A stretch of 64,000 nt of DNA from Deltaproteobacteria bacterium (GTDB taxonomy: Bacteria > Myxococcota_A > Polyangia > Polyangiales > Polyangiaceae). The notes under the pieces were generated by a model, which made no database searches, was not told the DNA's origin, and worked only from the letters and a program-made list of their open reading frames with translations. The position numbers were made by a program, and so were the translations under genes. Positions 37,787-47,466 of the stretch are shown piece after piece. How positions within the stretch are numbered: the first letter of the stretch is position 1; each line of letters starts with the position of its first letter. The stretch lies in contig QJWJ01000516.1 in the NCBI GenBank assembly GCA_003235365.1, positions 1 through 64,000 of the forward strand, in the 5' to 3' direction.

Positions 37787-38197
37787 ATGTCATCTTCCGG
37801 CCCGACCAAGCCGCACATCCGCGTCGTCGCAGCGGTGATTGAGCGCGAAGGGCGCTATCTCATCACTCAGCGACGCCCCATTGCGGTCCTGCCGCTGATG
37901 TGGGAGTTCCCTGGCGGGCGTGTCGAGCCCGGAGAAACCGACGCTGCGGCGCTCACGCGAGAGGTTCGCCACCGGCTCGGCGTCGGTATCACCGTCGGCA
38001 AGCTGATCAGCTTCGTGAGCCATCAATACGAGCGCTATTGCGTGGACCTACATCTCTACTCCTGCACGATCACCGAGGGCTCCCCGACCCCCGCCAACGT
38101 CAACGCGTTCGACTGGGTGAGCAGCTCCGAGTTCGACCACTACCCTTTCACGCCCGCCGACGAAGCCAGCGTCGCAGCGCTGTTGGGCATCCAGTAG
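37787..38197 (+). CDS. Nudix-fold protein with altered Nudix box
   Basis: 136 residues from ATG 37787 (a TTG one codon earlier is ignored). Overall it looks like a MutT-type 8-oxo-dGTP pyrophosphatase: VVAAVIEREGRYLITQRR, MWEFPGGRVEPGET and a C-terminal WVSSSEFDHYPFTPAD. The Nudix box, normally Gx5Ex7REUxEExGU, reads G-RVEPG-E-TDAAALT-REV-R-HR-LGV: the two catalytic glutamates are His and Arg. Without these metal ligands, normal hydrolysis is doubtful. It could be a binding protein, or use other residues. The upstream TAGGA may serve as ribosome site. Confidence 0.87.
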   Translation: MSSSGPTKPHIRVVAAVIEREGRYLITQRRPIAVLPLMWEFPGGRVEPGETDAAALTREVRHRLGVGITVGKLISFVSHQYERYCVDLHLYSCTITEGSPTPANVNAFDWVSSSEFDHYPFTPADEASVAALLGIQ

Positions 38198-38313
38198 TCT
38201 CGACGAGCCCTTCGACACACTGCATCAACCGCTTCGCGAGGGGCGAAGCCTCCGTTTCCCGCTCCCCGGCGAAACGACACGCAACCGGCGTGTGCCTGGG
38301 TCGAACCGTGTGC

Positions 38314-39027
38314 ATGTCTCGCATCGCTCGTATGTGGCAGCAACTGTTGTGGCAGTTGGCGCCCGAAGCCTGCGCCAGCTGCGCGGCCTGGCTCGCCCGT
38401 GATCAACTGCTTTGCCCCGATTGCCTGTCCGTCGGAACCGTCGAAACGCTCGAGCGCAGCATCGGAGGTATCCCGGCGTGGGCGTGCTCCCCTTACGACG
38501 GCCCCATCGCTGTGGCACTGCGACGTTTCAAGTTCGAGGACCGCCCCGAACTCGCCCGCAGGCTGGCAACCACTTTACACGGTCATCTACCTTGGAACGA
38601 ACTGGACGGGCGCGTTCACTTCGTTCCCGTACCGCTTCACCCACTGAAGTTGGCCGCGCGCGGCTACAATCAGGCAGCTCTGCTCGGCGCGTATTTGGCG
38701 CGACACGCGCGCGCTCGATGCTCCCCTACCGGACTGCGTCGCATTGTCGAAACAGCACAACAGAGCTCCCTCGGGCGACGTGAACGGCGCGCGAATCTGG
38801 TCGATGCGTTTGTCGCCTCACCTCGACTGCGCGGCCAGCACGTGGTGCTCGTCGACGACATCGTCACGACCGGGACGACAGCCATTGCCTGCACGCGGGC
38901 ACTGACAGCGGCGGGAGCGCAAGTGATGGCCATCGTCAGCGTTGCTCACACCGGCTCGGACGAGCCGAACACAGTCGAAACCGGGACCCGAGAAGAAACT
39001 GCCCAGCAATCGCGCTCGGCCGACTAG
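38314..39027 (+). CDS. ComF-family phosphoribosyltransferase-like protein
   Basis: 237 residues from ATG 38314 (ATG 38332 also possible). The N-terminus has a four-Cys zinc site (CASC...CPDC). The centre has YDGPIAVALRRFKFEDRPELA, VHFVPVPLHPLKLAARGYNQAALL and QQSSLGRRERRANLVDAF. The PRPP-binding signature VVLVDDIVTTGTT is intact. ComF proteins take part in DNA uptake and recombination in Bacillus and Haemophilus (there ComFC); the reaction is not well defined. The last 25 residues are a polar tail. The stop codon overlaps, on opposite strands, the stop of the DsbD-like gene. Confidence 0.9.
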   Translation: MSRIARMWQQLLWQLAPEACASCAAWLARDQLLCPDCLSVGTVETLERSIGGIPAWACSPYDGPIAVALRRFKFEDRPELARRLATTLHGHLPWNELDGRVHFVPVPLHPLKLAARGYNQAALLGAYLARHARARCSPTGLRRIVETAQQSSLGRRERRANLVDAFVASPRLRGQHVVLVDDIVTTGTTAIACTRALTAAGAQVMAIVSVAHTGSDEPNTVETGTREETAQQSRSAD

Positions 39028-40370
39028 TTCACCGCCTGCATCGCCGCCGCCAGCTCGTCGGGCTCGACGAAGTCGCTGAAGCGCCGCACCTCGGCGCCGG
39101 ACGAATCGAACAGGATCAACGTCGGCAAGCCGCGAATCGCAAACTCCTTGAAGGTCTTCTCGACGGCGGGATCGCTGTCGTCCGTCATATCCATCTTGAG
39201 TGAGATGAAACGGCCCGCCGCCACTTGAACACGCTCGTCGGGGAACGTGACGTTCTCGATTTCCTTGCAGGCTGCGCACCAAGCCGCCGTGAAATCCATG
39301 AACACCGGTTTGCCTTCCGCCTTGGCGCGCGCCCGGGTGTCGACGACCAACGTCCACAGGTCCTGTTCGTCACTGGCGTGCTCCCACGTCAAGGTGCGCT
39401 CGGGCGTCGTGGCACTGCTGATCATCGCAAAACCGCCAAGGCACACCAGCACGACGCCCGCACCTTTGAACAATCGCTCGCCAAGCTCGGTCCCTTCGAA
39501 GGACCGATGCACCGCTCCCAACGCGATGCCGACCAGCACGACGGCCCCGCTGGCGCCGAAGAACAACGCTCCGGGACGGGTCCACGCGCGCAACACGGGA
39601 AACGCGTTACCCAAGAAGTACAGCGCGACGACCACGAGAATGATGCCCATCAAACTCTTGATGTGAACCATCCAACGACCACTCTTCGGCAGCTGCATCG
39701 CGAAAGCGCCAACCAAGAAGAACGGCATTCCCAAACCGAGGGCGAAAAACACCATCGTGGCCGTGCCGAGACCAACGCTCTGAGTCTGCGCGATCCACGT
39801 GAGCAGACCGCCGAGGAACGGCCCCGTGCAGGGCGCGGAAATCGGACCGCAAACCAAACCCAATACGAAAGCGCCGAGATATCCGCTGCCGCCCGCACCC
39901 GCAAGTCGGTTCTTCAACCCGTTCGGCAAGTCCAGCTCGAAGGCGCCAAACATACTCAGCGCCAGCAGCAAGAACACTCCACTGAGCGCAGCCACTACCC
40001 AGGGGTTCGACAGCGCCGCGCCGAAGGTTTTACCGGTCAGAGCTGCGCTGACGCCGAGTGGAGTGAACATCGCGACCAATCCGAGAACGAACGCCCCGGA
40101 CAACGCAAAGGACTGAAGTCTGCTTTGGGACTCCTTGGCGCCAAACACGCTGACGGTAATCGCAACCATCGGGTAGACGCATGGTGTGAGGCTGACGAGA
40201 ACTCCGAAGCCGAAAGCGGCCAGAGCCACGAACACGGGTCCTCGCGCCAACGCATCGGTGAAAACGCCGTCATCGGACGCCCATGCCGTCGAGGGCCAGC
40301 CCAGCGCGGTCGAAGCGACGAAAGCCCAGACGACGAGCCGCATCGCCGCTGCGACGTTCGGGCGTACCAT
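39024..40370 (-). CDS. CcdA-thioredoxin fusion, DsbD-like thiol:disulfide interchange protein
   Basis: 448 residues from ATG 40370; Met codons at 40394 and 40343 are alternatives. A signal peptide or first helix (VVWAFVASTALGWPSTAWA) is followed by about eight membrane helices with the two redox Cys in SLTPCVYP and GPISAPCTGPF. A C-terminal thioredoxin-like domain has WCAACKE and the cis-Pro loop GLPTLIL. The N-terminal DsbD-alpha domain of E. coli DsbD is absent. It should move electrons from cytoplasmic thioredoxin to the periplasm. Apocytochrome c maturation needs such reductant, which is fitting near the large multiheme locus at 45-56 kb, although the enzyme is general. Confidence 0.92.
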   Translation of the reverse strand: MVRPNVAAAMRLVVWAFVASTALGWPSTAWASDDGVFTDALARGPVFVALAAFGFGVLVSLTPCVYPMVAITVSVFGAKESQSRLQSFALSGAFVLGLVAMFTPLGVSAALTGKTFGAALSNPWVVAALSGVFLLLALSMFGAFELDLPNGLKNRLAGAGGSGYLGAFVLGLVCGPISAPCTGPFLGGLLTWIAQTQSVGLGTATMVFFALGLGMPFFLVGAFAMQLPKSGRWMVHIKSLMGIILVVVALYFLGNAFPVLRAWTRPGALFFGASGAVVLVGIALGAVHRSFEGTELGERLFKGAGVVLVCLGGFAMISSATTPERTLTWEHASDEQDLWTLVVDTRARAKAEGKPVFMDFTAAWCAACKEIENVTFPDERVQVAAGRFISLKMDMTDDSDPAVEKTFKEFAIRGLPTLILFDSSGAEVRRFSDFVEPDELAAAMQAVN

Positions 40371-40502
40371 TGATTCGAAAGGTCGGAGGGTCATTTTCGG
40401 GGCGAAACCAAGCACGCTTGGGGTGAACTCGACAAGCCGAGGCGGGCCTTGCGCAGGGAAAGAGGTGCGGTACGGCGCGTGTCAGCACGCCTCGGGGGAG
40501 CG

Positions 40503-41234
40503 TCAATCTGCCATACGAGGGACATCGGCATCCAACCACGAGCGGGCCAGGCGAACTTCGGCTAGAAGGCCAACCGACACCTCGAGCGGCGCGTCCGCGA
40601 CTTGCTTGAGAAACTGGCGCAACAGCGTGATCGCAAGCCGCGGCTCGCCGAGAAACCGAAGCAGTTGGGCGCCCAGAAACTCGGCATAAAGCGGCAGTGG
40701 CGACGACGCTCCGAGAGCTTCGTAGGCGAGGCGTAAATCCACGTCTTCACCTCGGTGTCGCCGCGCCAGAGCGACGTGAGCCCGGTAGAGCGCCTGATTC
40801 TCGGTGGCCCAACGCAGCGCTCGAGTGAATGCGGCGAGCGCCTCCGAGTAGCGCCCCTCGAAAAACAACACCCTGCCCAACGTCCACAGGTGAAGTGACC
40901 GGCGATGAGCGGGGGCGCGCCGTGAGGCCATCCGCAAGTGGCCGACCGCTCCACGCAGATCGCCCACTGCGATGCAAGCCCGCGCGGCGTCGTGGTAGGC
41001 CGGCTCCACCAGAACCCCGAGTGCGATGGCTTGCTCGGCGACGGCGCGGGCCTCGTCGAAGCGCTCACTCTCCAGGTGAGCCAAATATAGCTGACGCAAC
41101 AGCATCGCCTGCGTGTCGACTTCCAACGAGGGATGGCTCAGACCCCGAGTTGCGTATTTCGCGCGCGCCCTCGCGGAGTCGGCCATCAAAGCCTTCTCCA
41201 ACAACACCTCGGGGCTGGTCGACGCTCGCACCAT
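40503..41234 (-). CDS. TPR-like helical repeat protein
   Basis: 243 residues from ATG 41234 (MVRASTSPEVLLEKALMAD); Met at 41285 is an alternative. Repeated helix pairs are visible: LYLAHLESERFDEARAVAEQAI, ACIAVGDLRGAVGHLRMA, TLGRVLFFEGRYSEALAAFTRAL. These fit at least three TPR units. No signal peptide is seen with this start. The protein probably mediates protein contacts in the cytoplasm; partners are unknown. Upstream of, and in the same direction as, the DsbD-like gene. Confidence 0.75.
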   Translation of the reverse strand: MVRASTSPEVLLEKALMADSARARAKYATRGLSHPSLEVDTQAMLLRQLYLAHLESERFDEARAVAEQAIALGVLVEPAYHDAARACIAVGDLRGAVGHLRMASRRAPAHRRSLHLWTLGRVLFFEGRYSEALAAFTRALRWATENQALYRAHVALARRHRGEDVDLRLAYEALGASSPLPLYAEFLGAQLLRFLGEPRLAITLLRQFLKQVADAPLEVSVGLLAEVRLARSWLDADVPRMAD

Positions 41235-41436
41235 GAACCAATCTAGCAGTAGCTGTACAGCCGTCCAGGACAGGCCCAAAGCCATGCTAGCCAATTGCGA
41301 CTTGCGGCAGTAGACACCAAACGACAAGCTGCGCCGAATGGTTGAGCCGTCTGGACCGCGTCGACGACGTTCCAATACGGCTGACGGACGGCGATCCGCA
41401 TCCGCCCACCTTCCTCAACTGGCCTATCTACCCGAA

Positions 41437-41763
41437 ATGCAAGACTCCACCAACGCTACAACCCTCCCGCGATGGAGGCGATCTGTCCTCGCCGTAGCGC
41501 TGGCGTGCGGACTCGTCAGCTGCGGCCGTCCCGCAACCGAACAGGACTGCGAACGTATCCTGACGCGCATCACCGAGTTGGAGCTCGCTGCGGCGCACGT
41601 CTCGGCTCCCGAGGAAGTCGAAGCGCAGGTTCAGCGAACCAAGCGCGCCTTCGACGAGGCAACTCGCAAAGAGTGCGTGGGCCGCCGCATTTCCGACGAG
41701 ACGCTGCGGTGCGTGGAGAAAGCTACCACGGGCCGGCAGGTGGTCGACGAATGTTTCAACTGA
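41437..41763 (+). CDS. Small cysteine-patterned lipoprotein A
   Basis: 108 residues from ATG 41437. The signal and lipobox are clear (VLAVALACGLVSC). The mature part has TEQDCERILTRITELELA and, later, Cys at spacings of 11 and 13 residues (ECVGRRISDETLRC...DEC). The next gene encodes a protein with the same pattern, so the two are tandem paralogues. No known domain was recognised. Likely periplasmic or surface-anchored, with disulfides. Confidence 0.75.
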   Translation: MQDSTNATTLPRWRRSVLAVALACGLVSCGRPATEQDCERILTRITELELAAAHVSAPEEVEAQVQRTKRAFDEATRKECVGRRISDETLRCVEKATTGRQVVDECFN

Positions 41764-42119
41764 GTACAGCGCGGTTGATCTCCACGCTGTTGGTCGCCAC
41801 GCCATCCGCGGCCCCCTCTGGTTTCTCCTGGAACTGCGTGCTCGGGGTTGTCGTCTTCATCACCGCTTGCGCGGCACCGCTGACCGACGACGAATGTGTG
41901 CAGTTGCTCGATCACTACACGGCGAAGCTCGTTCTCGACGAACACCCAGATGCGTCCCGCATATTCATCGCTGAAAAGCAGGCTGCAGCGCGAGAAGTTG
42001 CTCGACGGGATCCTCGTTACGAGTTCGACGCGTGCGCGAGCCGGGTCCGCCGTTCCCAGTTCGAATGCGCGATGCGCGCCCCCAACGTCGATGCCATCGA
42101 GCAGTGCTTGACGCTGTAA
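41751..42119 (+). CDS. Small cysteine-patterned lipoprotein B
   Basis: 122 residues from ATG 41751, overlapping the preceding gene by 13 bases. A hydrophobic stretch ends in a lipobox (VVVFITAC) followed by LTDDECVQLLDHY and a C-terminal Cys series at spacings of 10 and 12 (ACASRVRRSQFEC...EQC), matching lipoprotein A. The signal region is longer than normal, about 40 residues, so an internal start is possible. Co-translation with its paralogue suggests a joint role. Confidence 0.7.
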   Translation: MFQLSTARLISTLLVATPSAAPSGFSWNCVLGVVVFITACAAPLTDDECVQLLDHYTAKLVLDEHPDASRIFIAEKQAAAREVARRDPRYEFDACASRVRRSQFECAMRAPNVDAIEQCLTL

Positions 42120-42299
42120 CCCGGGACACCGCGCTGCGCCCAAGCGAGCCCGAATGCAGCTCTGGAAGGTGGGCTTGCGCCGAACCGGCGATTCCGTTGC
42201 GCGGGCTCCGCGTCAGCGGGCGGGTCTGGAGTTCGGAGCTCAACTCGTCCAGTTACAGCTCCGCCCTCCCCGAGACCGCCAGGATCGGCTCTCCCAACG

Positions 42300-42620
42300 C
42301 TACGCACGCACTTCGAGCAATTCGATCTCGAAGACCAGCGTTGCGTTCGGTGGGATTACACCGCCCGCTCCACGCGAACCGTATGCAAGCTCCGGTTCAA
42401 TCGTGAGCTTTCGTTTACCTCCAACCTTCATCCCCGCAACACCCTGGTCCCACCCCTTGATGACGCGCCCCGCGCCCAGCGGGAACTCGAACGGTCGACC
42501 GCGGTCCAACGAACTGTCGAACTTCTGACCGTCAGTGAGCGTCCCCGTGTAGTGAACAGCGACGACCTTACCCGCAACGGCTTCGTCACCGCTGCCAACC
42601 TCGATGTCTACGATTTCCAT
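42300..42620 (-). CDS. FKBP-type peptidyl-prolyl cis-trans isomerase
   Basis: 106 residues, the size of a minimal FKBP domain. Conserved active-site segments are present: [51 protein letters not shown], and [25 protein letters not shown]. It catalyses cis-trans isomerisation of peptidyl-prolyl bonds in folding. No signal peptide is seen from ATG 42620, so it should be cytoplasmic; the frame is open to 42698 with no better start. Convergent with the small lipoproteins. Confidence 0.95.
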   Translation of the reverse strand: MEIVDIEVGSGDEAVAGKVVAVHYTGTLTDGQKFDSSLDRGRPFEFPLGAGRVIKGWDQGVAGMKVGGKRKLTIEPELAYGSRGAGGVIPPNATLVFEIELLEVRA

Positions 42621-43009
42621 GTCGGAGGCCGTAGCACGCACGAGCACACACCTCCAGACGGTGAGCACGCCTCGCCAGCTTTGCCGGGGCCGATTCAACT
42701 GACACCCGATCTGAGGAACGTCATTTCGCCCGGAAGTCGCGAAGTGAGTCGCACCCTGAAGGACCTGATGGGACCTTGTGGGAGGCGCGCAGTGCGATCT
42801 CAGTCAATCCGCGCATCTCGCGAATGGCGTCGCGCGATTCTCAGAATCGGTGTCACGCGCACCCGAAGGCGGCATGCGGAACGTCTGCGATGCCCACCGC
42901 GAACGGACAAATCGGCGTAGAAGGATCTGCCTCATTCCGGCTCGCCGCGCCGCTGGATTCCGCTACGCTTGGCAAGACCGTCATTGGACGGCAACGCTTA
43001 ACGGATCAC
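42621..43009. other. Intergenic region between divergent genes
   Basis: About 390 bases between the divergent FKBP and lipoprotein genes. Upstream open frames for the lipoprotein are not protein-like. I see no repeat, RNA gene or definite promoter. Confidence 0.45.
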
Positions 43010-44491
43010 ATGCAACGTCATCTTTGGCCCTGCTTGGCCATCATCGCGACCCTCGCGAACCTCTGCACGACCGCCTGCAAGTCCGGCCTGGACTACCCGT
43101 CCCCCACCGACGAAACGCCACCGGCTGTCGACGCGGGCGGCACGGAGAGTCCGGTGGAAGTCGACAGCGGCACGGGTACTGTTCCCACGACACCCAGCAA
43201 CGAACCCAAGCCGCCTCCAAACACCCAGCCCACAGATGCCGGCCCCGGCCCTTCCGACCCCCCGGACACTGGGGGCGACCCGCCTTCAGGCGACATCCCC
43301 GACGCCTCGACGACCGCCCGCATGGACGCCGCTCCGGCGACGACCCAACCACAACCGTCCATCCCTGACAGCGGCCCTCAGCCGACAACCACGCCCGACG
43401 GGCAGGCGCCAAGCGCCCCAGACGGATCGAGCAACATCCCCCCTCCGAGCCCGTTGAAAATCACGGCCATCTCCCCAGCGCCCAGCGCGCCGGACGTGAG
43501 CACCGCAACGCACTTCTCGCTGACCTTCGATGCCGCGATCGCGTTGGGAAGTGGCGCGTTCGAAATCGTCGATGCGAACACCAGCGCCGTGTTCGAGACG
43601 GTTTCGGCGGGCGATTCACGGGTGCAGGTGTCCGGTAAACGCATGACGGTGGACATCGATGGCGTTCTGGCCGGCGATACGAGCTACTCGGTGATGGTCG
43701 AGGCCGGAATGGTCGTCGGCACGGCGGGCGAACCTTTTGCCGGCATTTCGCTCGGTGAATGGGAATTCCAAACGACGTCAGTCGAGCTTCCCGTGGCGAC
43801 GGACGACCTGCTCGTGTGGCTGGACGCAAGCTTCACCGAAGCCATCAAGGAGCAGTCTGGCGCAGTGTCACTCCTGCCCGATCGTTCCGCCCACCACAAC
43901 GACTTCGTCCAAACCACCTCCGCGGCCCGCCCACAGCTGGTGACCAACCAGGTGGGAGGCAACGCCGTGGTCCGCTTCGACGGGAGCAACGACGTGCTAC
44001 TGGGACCAAATCTGAGTGACCCCGCCGAGTATGACCTCTGGGTCGTCTGGCAAAGCTCAGTCGCACCTGGTAGCGAACTGACGACGATCTTCAACAACGG
44101 CGTCCTCGAAGGTGTCCACGCACAGTTCACGTATGGCCACTCAGTTGCAGAATACAAGACGGCGATCGTGAGCAGCTTCGCCAACGACTACCAAGCAGTC
44201 AGCTTTGGCACACCCGTCGTCGACACACCGTATATCTGGAACGCAAGCTACGCCGACGCAGTCATGGACGCCTACCTCGACGGCGCACCAGTCGGCGCAA
44301 ACTCAGCCATGGTGGACCCGCTCGACTCCACACCCGAACGGGCGGCGCTCGGCGCCAGCGATGCCGGAGAATATGCTTTCGCGGGCGACGTCGGCGAGGT
44401 CTTGTTCTTCGCCCGAGCACTGGACACGGCCGAGCGCGACCTGGTCGAAGCCTATTTGGGGGCCAAGTGGGGCATTGCGATCGACCCGTGA
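43010..44491 (+). CDS. Surface lipoprotein with Ig-like and LamG-like domains
   Basis: 493 residues from ATG 43010. The signal ends in a lipobox (LCTTAC). A Pro/Thr/Asp-rich linker covers about residues 25-145. It is followed by a bacterial Ig-like (Big_5 type) domain (ISPAPSAPDVSTATHFSLTFD ... YSVMVEAGMV). The C-terminal 220 residues form a concanavalin A-like/LamG-type domain (LLVWLDASF, VVRFDGSNDVLLG, GEVLFFARALDTAERDLVEAYLGAKWGI), typical of carbohydrate- or protein-binding surface modules. Its TGA overlaps the GTG of the next gene, so both are translated together. Confidence 0.85.
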   Translation: MQRHLWPCLAIIATLANLCTTACKSGLDYPSPTDETPPAVDAGGTESPVEVDSGTGTVPTTPSNEPKPPPNTQPTDAGPGPSDPPDTGGDPPSGDIPDASTTARMDAAPATTQPQPSIPDSGPQPTTTPDGQAPSAPDGSSNIPPPSPLKITAISPAPSAPDVSTATHFSLTFDAAIALGSGAFEIVDANTSAVFETVSAGDSRVQVSGKRMTVDIDGVLAGDTSYSVMVEAGMVVGTAGEPFAGISLGEWEFQTTSVELPVATDDLLVWLDASFTEAIKEQSGAVSLLPDRSAHHNDFVQTTSAARPQLVTNQVGGNAVVRFDGSNDVLLGPNLSDPAEYDLWVVWQSSVAPGSELTTIFNNGVLEGVHAQFTYGHSVAEYKTAIVSSFANDYQAVSFGTPVVDTPYIWNASYADAVMDAYLDGAPVGANSAMVDPLDSTPERAALGASDAGEYAFAGDVGEVLFFARALDTAERDLVEAYLGAKWGIAIDP

Positions 44492-45084
44492 GCGGCGCGC
44501 GCCCACCGCGACTCCGGTGGGCGTCGTTGCTCGGCGTTGTCTGCGCCGTGTCGAGTGCCTGCTCGGACGCGGATGAGGGGCCCGGCACCGCCGCCCCGGA
44601 CACGGGCCCCGAACGCGTCGCGGACACGGCGAGGGTCGCGTGTGACGGGCAGACCGTGACGCCCGAACAGGCGGAGGCCGAACGTGCCGTGCTGGATCTC
44701 GTGAACCAAGAGCGGGCCCGCGGAGCGCGTTGCGGCGGTCAACAGCTCGCGGCCACGACGCCACTGACGTTTCACACATCGCTACTGTGCGCTGCCCGGT
44801 CTCACTCGCTCGACATGGCCACTCGGGACTACTTCGATCACGACTCGCCGGAAGGACAGAGCCCGTTCGAACGGATGAACGAGGCTGGGTACGACTTCTC
44901 CAACGCGGGCGAAAACATCGCATTGGGCAGCTCGACCCCGGAATCCGTGATGGACCAATGGATGAACAGTGAGGGGCACTGCAAGAACATCATGAACCCG
45001 CAGTTCGAAGACTTCGGCGTGGGACTCGCCTCGGGCAACAACCGCACGTACTGGACGCAGACGTTCGGTCGACCGCCGCGGTGA
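44488..45084 (+). CDS. CAP/SCP-domain lipoprotein (classical)
   Basis: 198 residues from GTG 44488, in a GTGA overlap with the LamG-like gene. The signal ends in the lipobox AVSSAC. The domain is a standard bacterial CAP domain: VLDLVNQERARG, LCAARSHSLDMATRDYFDHDSPEG, AGENIALGSSTPESVMDQWMNSEGHCKNIMNPQFEDFGVGL, and YWTQTFG at the end. The conserved His residues in RSHSLDM and SEGHCKNIM are present. Possible roles include binding of lipid or cell-wall fragments; in this operon it may work at the surface with the LamG-like protein. Confidence 0.92.
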   Translation: MSGARPPRLRWASLLGVVCAVSSACSDADEGPGTAAPDTGPERVADTARVACDGQTVTPEQAEAERAVLDLVNQERARGARCGGQQLAATTPLTFHTSLLCAARSHSLDMATRDYFDHDSPEGQSPFERMNEAGYDFSNAGENIALGSSTPESVMDQWMNSEGHCKNIMNPQFEDFGVGLASGNNRTYWTQTFGRPPR

Positions 45085-45153
45085 GTCACGACGAGCGACG
45101 CAGCTGGCAAGGATGCAACGGCGTCCGAATGTCGACTCTGTCGACCGGGCGCC

Positions 45154-47466
45154 TCAGGGACTGCGCATGTGGTACAGCGCTGGGTCGTTGCCACTGCCCG
45201 GGCCGTGGCAGGTCGCGCAGCTCTCGACTCCTGCTGCCGTGGTGTTGACCTCCGCGTGTGCGCCGGTAGCAGGCGCGCTGTGACAACTCGTGCACGCCGC
45301 GGCTTGAGCCGGGACTTCAATGACCTCGGTGATCTGCAGTTCCTCCGGCAGGCAATCCTCGTCCTCGTCCACGCCGGCATCCTCCGTACAGGTCTGAACT
45401 TCTGCGCGGCTCGGCAACAGGTCGTTTGCCAGCGGAAGCTCGGTGGAGCCCTCCACGTGACAATGACCACAGTTGCTGAGGCTATCAGGGTAGCCAGCAT
45501 TGGCGTGGACACGGTGGATCAGGTCCTTGAAATGAGCGGGATGCGCGACGAAGTCGACGTCTCCCTCTTCCGCTTCGCCTTCCACCAGATTCGCGTTGTG
45601 GCACATGGTGCAGTACTGCACCGACCGCCGCGTGCCGCCATGGAACGCCAGATCCTGATGGCACGTGTTGCACTGTTCTTCTGTCACGACCTGACGGCGT
45701 TCAGTCACAGCTCCGGTCACGGCAAATGCGAGCTGCGGGTTCTTCGCCGCAATACGCTCTTCTCCCATCAAGATGCGGCCCTCGGCACCCACCGTGTAGG
45801 CTCCCGTGGCCTCGGCAGGAATCACCGTCGCCGCATGAAAGACGAAGCTCGTGCCGCTCGTCGATACACAAGGTCGCGTCACGGCTGCATCGCACTCCGG
45901 CGCGGTGTGAATGTCTTCGCGGAAGAACGTCGCGTAGTCGCTGTTGGGCCCCGCAATGAGCATGCGCAACCGATCCATCGGCTCGGCGATGATGTCCAAC
46001 GGGTCCCCGTCGAGCGCGACGGAGAACGTCAAGTCGGGTTGCTGCCCGGGAGACGTATTGGAGATCGACGTTAGTTCGATGACCAGTTCGGGCGCAGCCG
46101 GATCCGACACCGGCGTCAGATGTCGCTCCCAGACCGGGGAGATGGAAGTATCGGTATGGCAGACGACGCACTCGTCCTCGTTGTGCGGCCCGCCTGGGTG
46201 TGGCGTGAAGTCTTCCGGCAGCGTGGCAGGGTCGTCGTAGTAGATCCGATCGTGACACGAGCTACACGTTGCAATGCTGAAGCGCGACTCCCAACGAGCC
46301 CCTTGCGAGCCTTGGTGACATGCGCCGCAGTTGGCAATCTCTCCTGGGTACTCGACGTGACTGTAGTCATGCACCGACTGCCGGTAACCGACGATCTGAT
46401 AGGGCGCTCCCATCTGTACGCTGGGAAGGTTGGCCCCCATGTGAATCTTGTGGATCATCACCTGCAGGTCGAAGCTGTTGCCAGTGTCGGGATCAATCGA
46501 GTTCTGAGGGGTATGACAGAGACTGCACGTTTCGATTCCACGGCGAGAACCACCGTGCGCCTCGAGTCGCCCGTGGCAATTGTTGCACGCCTGGGTGGTG
46601 ACGACGTCCAACGTGCTCGTCACATCATCGCCATTCGGCACGAACGAGTACGCCTCGTTCGCGACGTAGCGTAGCCCACGGAAATCGCGTGTCGCGTAAA
46701 TGCCGACCGTGTGCGTCTTGTCTTCTCGACCGCTGGTGTCAATCTCCGTCCCAAACGAGTAGCGGTACTGCCCCGGTGCGATGGACACGGTCATCCCATC
46801 GGCGTCGGTGCTCGACTGCAACTCGGTCGAGTTGGTGTCCGGACTGGTCTGCTCACGAAGCGTGTACGCGGTGTAGTGCGTCGACTCGCCGTTCTCGTCC
46901 TGTCCCAACCACGACAGGATGAAGTTCACCGTGACAGCTCCCTCGGTCAAACGTCCCTCGCGATCGAGCGGTCGGCCGTCGCTGTCAGTGATCGTGTAGT
47001 CGACTTCCGCCAGTCCATCGGAATCGATCGTGACCTCGTCGATGCTCAGGTTCAGGCCGATGCCCACGAAGGTTGCCTCGCTACCTGGAACCCCGGGATC
47101 TCCTGGTTGCCCGGGCTGCCCTGGTTGGCCTGGCTGGCCCGGTTGCCCTGGTGCTCCCGCTTCCCCTGCCGGTCCCACCGGGCCGGGCGCGCCACCGTCG
47201 CGGATCGTCGCCGCACCGGGAGCCCCTCTTTCTCCCTTGTCGCCCTTTTCTCCCCGCTCCCCCTGTTCCCCTTGCGGGCCCGCGTCACCGCGGGGACCGG
47301 GCGGCCCCTGTTCACCATCCGCACCGTCCTCGCCCGAACAGGCGCCGAGAGGAATTGCCAGCACGAACGCCAACGTGAGGATTCCACGCTGCAAAACACG
47401 ACCCCAGCTGGGGATCGCAGCAGCGTCGTTTCGCATCACGGATCGAAGAGAGTCGAGAGCAAACAT
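45154..47466 (-). CDS. OmcA/MtrC-family decaheme c-type cytochrome with collagen-like stalk
   Basis: 770 residues. A lipoprotein signal ends LAIPLGAC; Met 47436 is an alternative start. Residues about 46-131 are Gly-X-Y triplets with one short break, including five GQP in a row. A beta-rich domain then precedes the first heme. Ten CxxCH motifs lie between about residues 293 and 753 in two groups of five split by a beta domain, as in outer-membrane MtrC/OmcA. The first motifs match Shewanella OmcA closely in style ([30 protein letters not shown]). Predicted function is terminal electron transfer at the cell surface. It is divergent from the beta-barrel gene, with an inverted repeat between them. 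Confidence 0.95.
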   Translation of the reverse strand: MFALDSLRSVMRNDAAAIPSWGRVLQRGILTLAFVLAIPLGACSGEDGADGEQGPPGPRGDAGPQGEQGERGEKGDKGERGAPGAATIRDGGAPGPVGPAGEAGAPGQPGQPGQPGQPGQPGDPGVPGSEATFVGIGLNLSIDEVTIDSDGLAEVDYTITDSDGRPLDREGRLTEGAVTVNFILSWLGQDENGESTHYTAYTLREQTSPDTNSTELQSSTDADGMTVSIAPGQYRYSFGTEIDTSGREDKTHTVGIYATRDFRGLRYVANEAYSFVPNGDDVTSTLDVVTTQACNNCHGRLEAHGGSRRGIETCSLCHTPQNSIDPDTGNSFDLQVMIHKIHMGANLPSVQMGAPYQIVGYRQSVHDYSHVEYPGEIANCGACHQGSQGARWESRFSIATCSSCHDRIYYDDPATLPEDFTPHPGGPHNEDECVVCHTDTSISPVWERHLTPVSDPAAPELVIELTSISNTSPGQQPDLTFSVALDGDPLDIIAEPMDRLRMLIAGPNSDYATFFREDIHTAPECDAAVTRPCVSTSGTSFVFHAATVIPAEATGAYTVGAEGRILMGEERIAAKNPQLAFAVTGAVTERRQVVTEEQCNTCHQDLAFHGGTRRSVQYCTMCHNANLVEGEAEEGDVDFVAHPAHFKDLIHRVHANAGYPDSLSNCGHCHVEGSTELPLANDLLPSRAEVQTCTEDAGVDEDEDCLPEELQITEVIEVPAQAAACTSCHSAPATGAHAEVNTTAAGVESCATCHGPGSGNDPALYHMRSP
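47074..47331 (-). repeat. Collagen-like Gly-X-Y coding repeat
   Basis: Nine-base-periodic sequence encodes about 28 Gly-X-Y triplets at the N-terminus of the decaheme cytochrome, with one break at the Thr-Ile-Arg-Asp position. The segment 47093-47150 contains five successive Gly-Gln-Pro units with near-identical codons, a likely site of expansion and contraction. Confidence 0.9.

Noticed and set aside
39225-40373. 382-residue open frame antisense to the DsbD-like gene
   Set aside because: Its Glu/Gln/Arg-rich translation has no known features and is produced by the codons of the membrane helices on the other strand.
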